Source: Terfezia claveryi (lineage: Eukaryota > Ascomycota > Pezizomycetes > Pezizales > Pezizaceae). From it: a stretch of 64,000 nucleotides of DNA. This document shows, one piece after another, positions 22,504 to 33,598 of the stretch. Under the pieces are notes generated by a model. It was not told the DNA's origin, made no database searches, and was given only the letters and a program-made list of their open reading frames with translations. The stretch covers positions 124,001 through 188,000 of the forward strand of contig WHUX01000079.1 in NCBI GenBank assembly GCA_015179025.1, read 5' to 3'. The translations under genes and the position numbers were made by a program. Position 1 is the first letter of the stretch. Each line of letters opens with the position of its first letter.

Positions 22504-25500
22504 GGAAATACACACACGCTCATGGGCAGGCCCAGGGCATATATAGGGATCCGTTACAAGTGTGTATGAACTACTTGAGTCAGGAATGTGACCGTGTTAT
22601 TTGTAATGTACTTCCCAAGAGTGAGGAAAAAGATCCTCCCGCGCGAAAATTAACAATATCCTCAGAGTTAAAATTGAAGTAGGTTAGTTATAATATTCTG
22701 ACTAAGTAGACTGAAGTTGAATCTGAACCGCAGTCACTGCTGATGACAATATGTGACCAGTAATGCCTCAAACGCAAGTGAGACTAGGCCGTGGTATTAT
22801 AGGAATTGTACGTGAGATCAACGTTTCCTTGTCTGATTGCAATAATAGGATATTACAACCCCTTGACATATACTACAATTGCTCTATCTTATTTTGCAAT
22901 TTCTGAGTCTTATAACTAATATCAATGCCAATCATAGCATGGTCTAGATACGTACGAAATTATAGGAATCGGATAGTTCAGGGTAACAGCAAGGTTTGTT
23001 ACGTTGTGCAATTAGATCTGAGTAGATGTAGATTAGGATAGTTTGCCATTCCCGAGCAGTGTAAGCACTACCTCGGAGACGGGGCAATGCTAGTGGGATT
23101 GCTACGAGCGTCGGTGCCGTGGCTATTGGGATTATAACCAGCTGGCAAACATGGCAGGAACTACTGCAATTACTGCTTCAAGATCTAAAACCTCACGACA
23201 TCCTACTCTGGGTCTTTCTATGCCCTCCTACCCCCCCCCCCAGGCTCTAGGCTGTCTCCAGACCCGAGCCTAGGAGGAGTTCGTAAGATATCGAGTTATT
23301 CACCCGAGCGGCTTATGCATGTCTACATTTCCTTGTGTGGGCACCAGGAGAAAGAAATAGCTCTAAGAAGTTTGCTTTCGATTTGGGAGTCCTGATTCAG
23401 ACCTAGCTTGTTGATAAAAAATTCGTGGTTCCGATTTGCGATTTCATTATAGTCGCCAAGAACAAATGTGATTCTTGCGATTGATCAATTGGTTCATCAG
23501 TCCACTCCCTTCCTGTTTGCTTGAAGTTACGGTGTTCGGGATTGTGCAATATATATTAAGGGAAATATGTCCCTTGCTCTTCAGGTGGGAATTGGTCCCG
23601 CTGCTGTCGTAGAGGTGATGATCGAATACCGATTTGTCGAGCCCCACATCAATGCCTTTTGCTCTTCATTATGACCAAAAATGTGCCTGAGACGTGTTTG
23701 GTGACCTTTTAGGAATCTTTATAACTTAAAACTCACTCATTGAGTACGACCCTAATCCACTTAGTCCCCAATCCAACTTCTTGACTGATAGCCAATGCTC
23801 TGGCCACACCATTATTAGACAGATGTGGATTCATGCCAAGAATATCAGGGTAACACTAATATCTTAATGGACTTCAGTTTACTCCTAGGCCTCTGTATAA
23901 CCGATCTTGGCGTGTTATGCCTCCCCAGTGTCCTATATCCTCCTCTTCGGTGGTAGCAAAAGAATATTCGCTGGCAAAGGCGCATGATGTTGGGCAACCG
24001 AAAACCTTGCACTGTATTGTTGATTGGGACCTTCTTCCAATCAGGTAGCCAGGACTAATGGCCTATCCGCTTCCATCCTCCACCAGAACGAACAAGAATA
24101 AGTTGGACCAGGTATGGTACCGGAATTAGAGACAACGAGACCCTTTGTCATAGAGGGCGAATAGCGTCATGAGAATATTATAAGATAATGTCAGGTCGTT
24201 GCTAGTAAACTAAGATATAAAGAGATGGGATTGCATAATAACTTGTATAGATTTTGCCAGTGGTAGTCAGTTTGGGGAGAATACTCCCTTAGGATAGCTG
24301 AATCTATTACGCCGGAAGCACTAGACCATTGTGCAACTATTCCTCGTCTATTCTTGTACGGGGCGGAGTTTCTCAGAGAGGAGGCTGAATTATATACAAG
24401 TCCCTGCTACCCTGACCTTTTATATCACAAAGCTCATATGTGCTGCTCCAAAAATACCTCAAATATACCAAGTACCTATAGGGGACACCACTAACTATGT
24501 CCAACTACCACACACTAGGGCTTATAGGAGGTAAATATTGTTGTAGTGCTATTTCCCTACCCCTTGGATTTCGGGGAGATTTCCCTAATACAAATACCTT
24601 TCAAGCTGTTCAAGCCCAAGGTTCTTATATTCTTGTAATATGTTCAAAGATTAATTACCAATTATTGAGATGAATAATATCCGCTACGATACATACAAAC
24701 CGAAAACTAGCAGTCTAAAACGCGAGATAGTAGGTGACTCTACGCTCTGCTGGGAGGGCAACATATCGTTGCCCGTGATCTGATGCGATCGCCATACACT
24801 GGTGTGGCATATGAACAGGTGTGGAGGGGTCAGGCATACATAGTGGAAGGATAGGCCTAACATATAATCATACATGTGCTCAACGCTAGGCTGCTTCATG
24901 GTGTGTGTATACATATGGAATAGTAGCTGTGCCATAATACAACTCTCCCGCCCCACTTGGGTTTATTTGCATCGTCTGAGTTAGATCTACTTGCTTGCAC
25001 ACACCTGATTTACGTTGTTCGTTCATGATCTTACCTAACTACTTTGCGCTGCCGTTTGGCACTTGAGTTTTTGAGTATTTTGTTTGTCTCGCAACACATA
25101 TTCGCCGGACATAGCAGATTAACTTGCCTTGTCCTGAATCCACCCGGGTTTCTGGGTGGCTCCTCTGGTCCTTTTACCGGGACCAAATAGGAGTAATGAG
25201 TATTAAAAAATAATAATAATAATAATAGTAATAATAATAATAATAATAATAATACAACTCTCCTATTGTGGAATCTGCTTACATAGCACAACCATAATCG
25301 GTCGTCGATGGTCAACCCGCTACTAGTCATTGTAGAATACATACTCCGTACATGTCGTAAAAACTCAAATAGCCGCCCTAGCTTACGGCCACAATATTAT
25401 TATTCTCGTGCCCAGGATATTTTATTTCATTCACTAATCATGAAGGCCAGTTTATTTTGTGCTCTATTCCCAAGACGGGTACATCAGCAATCTAAAAATG

Positions 25501-25942
25501 GTCCAAAAATGCAGCGGTTATGTCCGAGACAAAGCTATTGTTATTCATTGCTACATGGATAACGTTTGAGGCTCAAATTCGATGAGTGTGCCACATACAA
25601 TACAGTGATTATTAAGTATCAACGTTATATTGATCCAAGTTCAGCACCGTTGTGCTATGCACATATGAGGGACGGATGTTGTTCGGAGTCTCTCGATTGA
25701 TGTTCACCTATTCAAGCAAAGTCAGTACAGTACGTCCCTAAGCACCATGAGGTGTCAACAATCAGGTAACGGAGGGATATAGGGGATAGGGGTAATCGCC
25801 CTGTCATAAACCAGTCCAGCTACCTAGTTTTGAAAATCAGGAGCTCTCCTAACCTCATTGCTAATATCTAAAAAATAAAGGAAGTAGGTATTGGTATTGA
25901 AGAACATTCTCAGTGGGCGGTGTGCCACCAAACCCGCCGGTA
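22504..25942. other. intergenic, no supported gene
   Basis: About 3.4 kb. Contains a LINE tail with an (AAT)n end (separate entry), a C11 run followed by a hairpin AGGCTC/GAGCCT with outer CCTCCTA/TAGGAGG arms (23224-23278), and an ACGGAGTA motif (reverse, near 25340). ORFs of 60-103 codons have no recognisable features. Confidence 0.4.
25107..25254 (+). repeat. LINE 3' tail with TAA/AAT microsatellite end
   Basis: The family 3' UTR (AGCAGATTAACTTGCC, CCTGAATCCACCCGGG, GGTGGCTCCTCTGG, CCGGGACC) ends in GAGTATTAAAAAATAATAATAA and about fifteen TAA units. The tail therefore differs from the plain poly(A) of other copies and could be a substrate for microsatellite growth. Confidence 0.65.
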
Positions 25943-26048
25943 ACGTCAGCACAGCAGACACCTTTCTAGAAGGTCAACAATTACCACTGCTGACGTACCG
26001 ACCAAACCCGGTAGTTATCATCCATATTTAGTTTAACCCCCATATAAA
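25943..26048 (+). promoter_or_regulatory. candidate promoter with CRE-like inverted pair, HSE-like core and TATA box
   Basis: ACGTCAGCA (25943-25951) and TGCTGACGT (25988-25996) are a 9-bp inverted pair carrying TGACGT bZIP/CRE half-sites. Midway lies CCTTTCTAGAAGG, whose TTCTAGAA core matches a heat-shock element (TTCnnGAA). A TATAAA box at about 26043 and a CT-rich tract (about 26085-26110) follow, the normal order for a fungal promoter. It would serve the gene starting at 26330. All binding is inferred from motif match. Confidence 0.4.
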
Positions 26049-26329
26049 CAACTCCACGGTCCCATCCGTGTGCAAAACTTGCTTCTCTTTTCCTTTTTTT
26101 TTCTTTTTAATCACATTGTTCTCTTATCGACATTGGCGTTAATTGGGTACCGGGCGAGTTTTCCTATTCTTTGCCTCGTCTTGATTGACTGAGGCTCTTT
26201 TACCAGCTCTGTGAGCTGAAGTTTTTTTCTCTGGGAGAATTGATTTCTTATCTTAATATTACTTCTACTTCTTATTCCTTAACTTTTTTTTTTTGCGGAT
26301 TTCCCCTGGTTTCATTTAATTTGATAATT

Positions 26330-29300
26330 ATGCCCACAATTTCGGGTTCGATGGTGGGGAATGTTGCTGTGTATGTACCTATACTCCCTTACCTATAGTG
26401 TCACCCAGAGACTAATGAACAATTTCTCAGGCCTTCTTCCGCCCAGGTATCTTCTATAAATTCCTCTCCCGAACTGTTTACTGTAACCTACCTCAGTACT
26501 CTCTCCCCTGATATCCCCTCACCCCATCCAACGCCTATTCGGCCCATTCCTGCATTACCTGAATCACCAACCTGCCCCGGTCTAATCAGTCCACCGGCAA
26601 AGTCTCGAAAATCAAGAATTCCTGGAACTGCAAGGAATGGCCACAAAAGGAAAAGTTCATTGCAAGGGGGGGGGTAGTACTAAGTGCGCCGGCCGTGGCG
26701 GAGAGGAAGATGTTGGGTGGACGGGGCGCGAATGTGAGGTTTTCGACGGTTTATGGGAATAATGTGCTTGTGGGGGAGAAGAATAGGAAAGAGAAAGAGA
26801 GAGAGCCACTGGGGATTGGAATAGTCACCAGAATGGGTTCTGTGCTAGGGAAAATGTCGATGGTGCAGATGAGTCCATTGCCGCCGGTGCCTAAAATTCC
26901 GGCGGCTCTGAGTTGTGGGGAAATGCTAATGGTAGATGGTAAAGGGAATGGAGGCAATTGTTTTCTGGCTACTGGGAGCGTAAGGGAGAGCCTCATCTCT
27001 TTACACAGCACTGTTAATGGTCCATTACCGGAATACTTCGAACCTGCAGTTGGCGAGGATGCAGCTGCGGTTGTAGTGCTAATAGACAATACCAACTTGG
27101 TTCCTCAGGGAGATCTTCCGCAAGAGGTTGCCTCAGCTGCAGCTGAGGATGAAGTGGATGTCTGGGAAGCTCGTCGACCCCAAGGGTCCGAGATGAGGAG
27201 AACGCATTCTGTCCGGAGCAGAAGTGCCTCTCGGCCAGGCAAAATCAGGGCGAGGATGCCAAGGTCAGTTTCTCGTGGGTCATCGAGGGGTTCCACTCCG
27301 AGCAACAAATCAAACACCCCCAGGTCCATTCACCGCACGATGTCCGGTGCAAGCCGAAAATCTAATTTGAGCGCCTACAGCCGCGAAACTAGCCATGGGA
27401 CTCCCCATACCGGTACCATCCGTACAAGTCCCTACATTGGCAAAGCCACTCCAAAGAGTGCAAGTTCTCCATTCAAAGCTCCGCCGATGCCACTCCCCCC
27501 AGCACCAACTGCACCTCCTCCGCAAACCCCCCTGCCAGCCGTGCCGGAGAATACGAGGAAAAAAGTGCGGAAAGCAAAACCAGCCAGGATTGTGCTCCCA
27601 CAGGAGATCCTTGCGATAGGGGCAAGGAGGGAAAGTAGGAGGGATGAAATGAGGATATTAGCGGGGAACCAGGAGACCGTGATGATCCCTATACAGGAGG
27701 CGGAGACCAGTGAGGGGGGTAACGATAATGACGGGTTTAGGACGGAAACAGACTCGGAAAATGAGTTCTACCAGTTTCAATCCGAGAAGCTGGTTGTGCT
27801 TTTGCGCGGTACCGGTTCATCCACTATGCCACGAGCTGCAGTAGCATGTCCTCCGGCCCCAGCAGCGCCCTTGCTGGCCAGGAAAGCAAGTCCTCGTCCA
27901 ACTCGTAAACCTATCCCCTCCACTGCTAAGGGGCATGTCTACTCTGTCTTTCCCACCTCGCCCCGCCGGGGTTCCCGAGGACAATTGGTCTTCCCACCCC
28001 CAACTTTACCGGGGAGCATACGCTGCCAAGATTCAGGGCTTAAGTCGCCTGGTATGGCTCCCAGCCCCGTGCCCCGCCCCCCACCTCGCGCTCCACCTGG
28101 CGCTCCAGCAGCGAAACTGGACGTAGCAGGCGGCCAAATGGAGGCCATGAGGAGAAGGAATACGTCGAGAAAAAGTACCATCGTTAGCCCAACTCCCAAG
28201 ATTGGGGATATAAATGCTGGGATAAGAAGTGCGTACGCTGGAATCCCAAGTTTTGATTTTGATTTTTTGCCATTGGGGATTGCGTTGACGCCTTTGAGAG
28301 TACCGGTGGTGGTGACGCCGGGGGGGAAATTGTGGCGGAGATTAGCGGTGACAGGAGTGACTTTGTTATTGAGAGATGGGGGGAGAAAAAAGGCCGTGGG
28401 GAGGTGGCGGTAATGGGGGCGGCGGAGAAAGAGTCAGCGGGGTTCGTGGAGGGAAGGAGAGAGGAGAAAGAAGTTAGCTCTATGTTGAATCGCCCCAGGC
28501 CAAAGAAACCTCAGGGCAGGCCAGTAACGAGGGGCAACAGCTTCAGAGCTGGTGCGAATGCTAGTTTCTATAACGAGCCGGAGGATCAGGAGGCCTCTTT
28601 CGAAGGAGCCTCCCTGGAGCTGCGGAGGCGGAGGCCAAAATACGACAGCGAAATATACACCCTTCTCTCCCCCTCCTCCTCCCCGACGTCCTCCACCTCC
28701 AGCACCCCCTCTGCTGTGGAAGTAGAACTAGCTGACGAGCCGACGCACCTTGATGTCGCATCCATCGCTCGATCCTCTCTCCCTGGCTCCCTCCGCGACA
28801 GCTTCTACGAGGAGCTCCGATTGAAATACTCTACCGTCGCCTCCAGACTTTCTAACGACTCCGGCAGCGAGGAAGAGGAATTTGTTGGGGGAGTACTACA
28901 TATGGGTACCCCGCCCCTAGATTCAGACGGGGAGTCTGATGAGGGGAGTTCCTTTGGCGACAGCCCACCGCTGCCACCCGCAGAGAGTCCGTTGAAACCG
29001 CTGAGGATTCAGAAGGTGCCTACAATGCCGATGGAGATAGAAGACATCAGCGTAGGGGCTGTCAAGAGGGGAAAGAGTGGGGAGACGCTGCGGGGGACTT
29101 TGGCGGTGGGGGTGGCGGGGTTGGATTCGAGGATGGCCGCAGGGTTGGAGGCTCCCCAGGTGGCAAAGGAGGTGGTGATGGAGACACCAGTACCGGCGAC
29201 TGTGGTACCGGTGCAAAGACAACAAACATTGCGCCCTCCCCCCCCCGCCCCCGCAAGAACAAGCAGAGCGTCGAAAAGCCTGCCCCCTCCTCCTCCCCCC

Positions 29301-30481
29301 AAAACCCATACAAACCTCCCAGTTATACCCTGCTCCACCTCCCGTGCGACAATCAATCCCGCCCTCGACAACTCCAGCTCCTCAAGCTCGTATGGCCCCG
29401 ACCCCAACGAGGCCTTTGCCGCTCTGCAAATGCGCACCGGAGACCCATTTTACTCCCCAACTTCGAAAAAGACCCCCCAACCGGCATTCCCGGTTCACAC
29501 ATATGCTCAGATTCCACCCTGTCCGGCGCCACAAGGCCCCACCCAGCTTCATCAACACCGGCAGCCAAATATGCTCCCTGGAACGCCAAAGCGAAGAGTA
29601 GAGTTGCCGAGGTTCACCAGGACAATCAGACATACCCCCGCCCCGGTGCCGTCAGTGCCTGTGAGAGAGACCCCATTCTTCCTTGATGTGAGGACCCCCG
29701 GTTCAAAGACAGTGTATTCCTCCTCCCACCTTTGAAGCAGGAGGAAACCCCTACTCCTCGAACGAAAAGCTATACCCCCGCGAGCAACAAGCCATCTACC
29801 CAGACACCCCCTAGAGCCCCACCAGTTCCTACCCTCCCGGAGAACTATCGTCATATTGCAGGTCCACGTCCCCGCGCAACAACCCATTCTGGGGCTCCCC
29901 CGCCAGTTCCAATTCACGCCTATCCCCACCACCGGTGCCCCCTATCCCACGAAATACCCAAAACCAAATCCCCACTACTTCAAGTCCCCTTCCCCCCCCC
30001 ACCCCGCAACTATGACTCAGTTATGTACCTCAACCGTAACTCCGACCCCATCTCGGCGATGAACGGTAACGAGCATGTCCTAAGTCACTATACTCCGGGT
30101 ACTTTGATTACTGTGCCGCATGCATCCTCCCCTCATATATCACACCGAGTTGACGCCCTAAAGGTGGGAGGACATTGGCGAAGTACAAGCTCTGGTGAAG
30201 ATACCGGACACGCTTCGAATGCTACAGCTGGTGGGACGGCAAGAAATACTATGAAGGTAAGACTAGGAAAGGCATTCAAGATTGGGACGGATAGGCATGG
30301 CGTTGTAGAGCTGGGGCAAGGTGAGTTTGGAGGGAATTGGGTTGAGGCGCAAGAGGATGGTGTGGGAGCAAAGAAGGAGGTGATGAAGCAAACAAGTAAG
30401 GCTAGTTTTGGGGGATGGGGAACTCGGCTGAAGAGTGGGGTCTTTGGTGGGGTGGGTAGGGCCATTGACGTATTCCCTTGA
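26330..30481 (+). CDS. very large disordered Pro/Ser-rich protein, frame broken at three homopolymers
   Basis: ATG at 26330 (MPTISGSMVGNVA), a 60-nt intron 26371-26430 (GTATGT, branch ACTAAT, CAG), then about 4 kb of coding-type sequence. The open frame moves at G9 (26666-26674), G7 (about 28320-28326) and C5 (about 29695-29699). Each step has the same sense: one more base in each run would restore a single frame of about 1364 codons. The joined sequence has no stop. No enzyme domain is recognised. It is basic and Ser-rich at first (HSVRSRSASRPGK), then acidic (NDSGSEEEEF), with many polyproline stretches (PPPPAPA, LPPPPPPKTH) that suit SH3 or WW binding, and a less repetitive C-terminus (RLGKAFKIGTDRHG). 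It may be a scaffold or signalling adaptor. Alternatives are a young pseudogene or three neighbouring genes; uniform homopolymer under-calling in the assembly seems likeliest. Confidence 0.6.
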
Positions 30482-33400
30482 CCTAGACCCTTCACCAATT
30501 CTGACTTCGCCGACGCGTCCGCCTCCTTGCCTTTTTCTTTTTCTTTTTCCAGTTTGTTGAATTCAAGCATTTTTCATCTTTTATTTCTTATTATGAGATA
30601 GATTGGTACTAGAGTTTCATATCTTTGTTGCATTCATCAATTTTCTTAGATTTTGCTTTGCTTCTATTCTTTTTTCACAAACTGTATTCGTTTTGGTGGC
30701 TTTTCGGCAATAACTGATTTGGGTATTCAAACTAGGTGGGAGAATTAGATGGCTTCTTTATTACAGACGAGTGGGGCTTAAACTTAGGGCTATGGTATAG
30801 GTAATTGAGGCACGAGGGTGGTATTTGATGGGATTGGACGGCATATTACGAGGCCACGGTCTCGCACGAGACAAGGAATTGGATGGTATTGTATGACTCA
30901 GGGGGATAGGGCATTCACATATCAAATGAAGTACGCACTACAAAGTGTCAGTTTACTCCTTGAAATGCACAACCTCCATTAAGGGCTCTCAAGGTCTGGT
31001 TTATTTCGGTGGGCTTCGTCAAATATCCCAAATGCAGGAATCAAATCCGATGGAGATTCGGGGATATTGGTTTTTGTCCACCCGAACGCTTCCAACTGCT
31101 CGACCATATTCTAAAGTTATCTCCTAGATCTACTCTACAATAGTCTCTTCCACTTCGGTGCACTCTATACTGATTTTTGGTTCAGTTTCTTTTTTCTCTC
31201 TTTTTTTTTTCGTTTGATTTTGCTTGTTACCCTGAAAATTTTATCACAATCCCTAACCAGTCCAGCTAACTGATAATAACAACACCAAATGGTGCGGAAA
31301 AGGTAAGAGAAAATTTTTCCAAAGTCGGCCAGTCCCCTGACAATTTGACTGCCAGCCGGCCAACTCCTAGACCTGCAGTGCCCCTAATGTCAACTGCCCA
31401 TAGCCTATCAAAGCGGAAAGTCGCAGAATCAAAGCAGGATAGACTGATGTCTCTAATATAATTTAAGTAGCTAGGTGGGGTTGGGATTTTAATATGGCTG
31501 GTTGAGCCTCGGCAGACTGTGGGGCCTACTTTGGTTGGTGAATTCTCAGTATCCTATACATATATACTTAAAGGATACCACATTGTTGCGATTATGATCT
31601 CAATCAATGGCCATGTTCATGATCACACTGAGGCATGCAAAAGCCAATTAATCCTAATTACATCTGTCCAGTATAGACTCTCTCTTCATAATAGATAAAC
31701 TGTTCGATTCAAACTACCCTGAGTGATGGTTAGGCCGACGTTATATGGGTAATTCCCCCAAGTTCGTGAACCCCCACGTATTTTCTCAAATGTTTCTCGA
31801 GGCATTTCCCTTCTTCTTTCGTCACAGCAACACATTAAAAATCCAAGTCCGAAGTTCTCTCTTTTTTCTTTGGGAGTACCTCTAAATAGCAGATATATAC
31901 CACTTTGCTAGGAAACAATGGCACTGCCTGAACTATGTGACTTGCTGCAAAACACTCAGGAGAGTGGCAATATATTCCAGATATATCATACTATGGAAAA
32001 GGTCTACATTGTTGCTGTATTATCTGCTTTTGCTATTGAAGTTTATAGACTCTGGCAGTATGCAACTCTCAGTACTTTTCCTGTCCTTCCAATGGCACTT
32101 CAGCACTGGTAGAACCATAAGAGGTACTATTAGTTACAGTTATGGATGCGGGATGCTGGAGGTGGCTCTGGGATTACATTGTGATCCCCCCGCCGTGGAG
32201 GGGTGGTAGAAAAGATGTCAGAGAGGCTGACAAGGGCCATGTGGGTAAAGGGACACAGTGGGCGAGAGCCCTAACAGGCAAATTATTACACTAGCCCAGC
32301 ATAGCAACACCGGTAGGCATTAAACAAACCTATAAGAAAGTGAAGGAATGGGAATAGGAAGAGCCTGAAGGATCTCACGTGTATATATATATATAGTTAC
32401 AGACAGAGGCCCCCTCAAGTACTAAAACCAAATGGGGAGCTCGGAAAGTAATCGCTATGCGGAGAAGTCCAAAACGCAGTACACCTCCTAAGATGCGAGA
32501 GAGTCGGAAATGCAAGGGAAGGCATATCTGGAACGATCCGGAATGATCTGCGGAAGTCCATAATCTTTTACGTTAGCTATCGTTCCTGATCTTTAGTTAC
32601 ATTTATAAGAATACTTCTTGCGAAAAGGAAAGAGATGATGGAATGTTAACAGGGATCCACCAAGGAGGGAAGTGACGGTGGGAAAGAACACTGGATCGCA
32701 CTCAGTAACTAGATAAGTTCTATAGCGATATCTAGCTAACTCCGCAGAATAAGCTCGATTACATCTCTCTTCTCTACCAAGATTTCTCCATACATAACCT
32801 CGAATCTTATACCATTTCCTTACATTAGCTATATTTCACGGAGAGTGAACAGGTAGGAAGAATCATCCAGCTCGGCTGGGTGCGTACCCCTTTTTTATTT
32901 AGATAGCCTGAATACGAGGTAACGATTTACAAGAAAATAAATTCGTTTTATGATAGGAAAAAAAGTATATATTTGCAGAAATGGAGGAGGGCAGTCGAGA
33001 GTGCATACTGGAAAATGAAACTACTACGGCATATATATAAAGCAAATCGTTACGAAAGTCTGTTGGAATAGGGTAATATCACTCTCATGCATGGAATCAC
33101 GGAGGAAATGGTTGTGTTGGAATATAGGAATGGAAATCTCGGTCGGGATCGGAATATTTGGGGGATATTCGTTTCATCTATGATTATAAACACAATTCTC
33201 TAGCAGTTATCTTATCAAGCCGAGACCTTAAGCCCACTAATAAGAGTTTGTGACGTTTTCAAAGTCTGGGAAGACAAACGTCATACCTGTCAGGAAGAGG
33301 CGCAGAATAGCACATTAATGAGGTCTAATATTTCAGTGGGTGACATTTGTTCCATCCCATTCCCTCGCACTAGGTATATATTCCCCACATCAAAGTCTGG

Positions 33401-33598
33401 TCTTTGTTCTCCCAGAAAAGAGAAATCCTCAAGTTAATTAAAATATACATGCAAGCTGCGAAGTGTCCGAGCTCAGGTGATGAGAAACTTTAGATTTAAG
33501 TTGAAAAGATGAAAGGATATCTCTGCAAAGAAATTCAGACCAACTCCGAATAAAAACTAATCATTGACACATCCTCAGAAACTCCATTGACTGTGGTA
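30482..33598. other. intergenic, no supported gene
   Basis: About 3.1 kb of AT-rich DNA between convergent genes. T- and CT-rich tracts after 30500 suit the 3' end of the preceding gene. A 64-codon ORF at 31918-32112 (+), with an ATATATA box just upstream and one hydrophobic stretch, is too short to support. A TATATATATATATA run lies near 32380. Confidence 0.4.

Noticed and set aside
29009..29437. Minus-strand Gly-rich ORFs opposite the Pro-rich gene (28923-29437)
   Set aside because: They are the complement of polyproline codons and carry no independent signal.
31918..32112. 64-codon ORF with an upstream ATATATA box
   Set aside because: Too short, no conserved feature and no supporting context.
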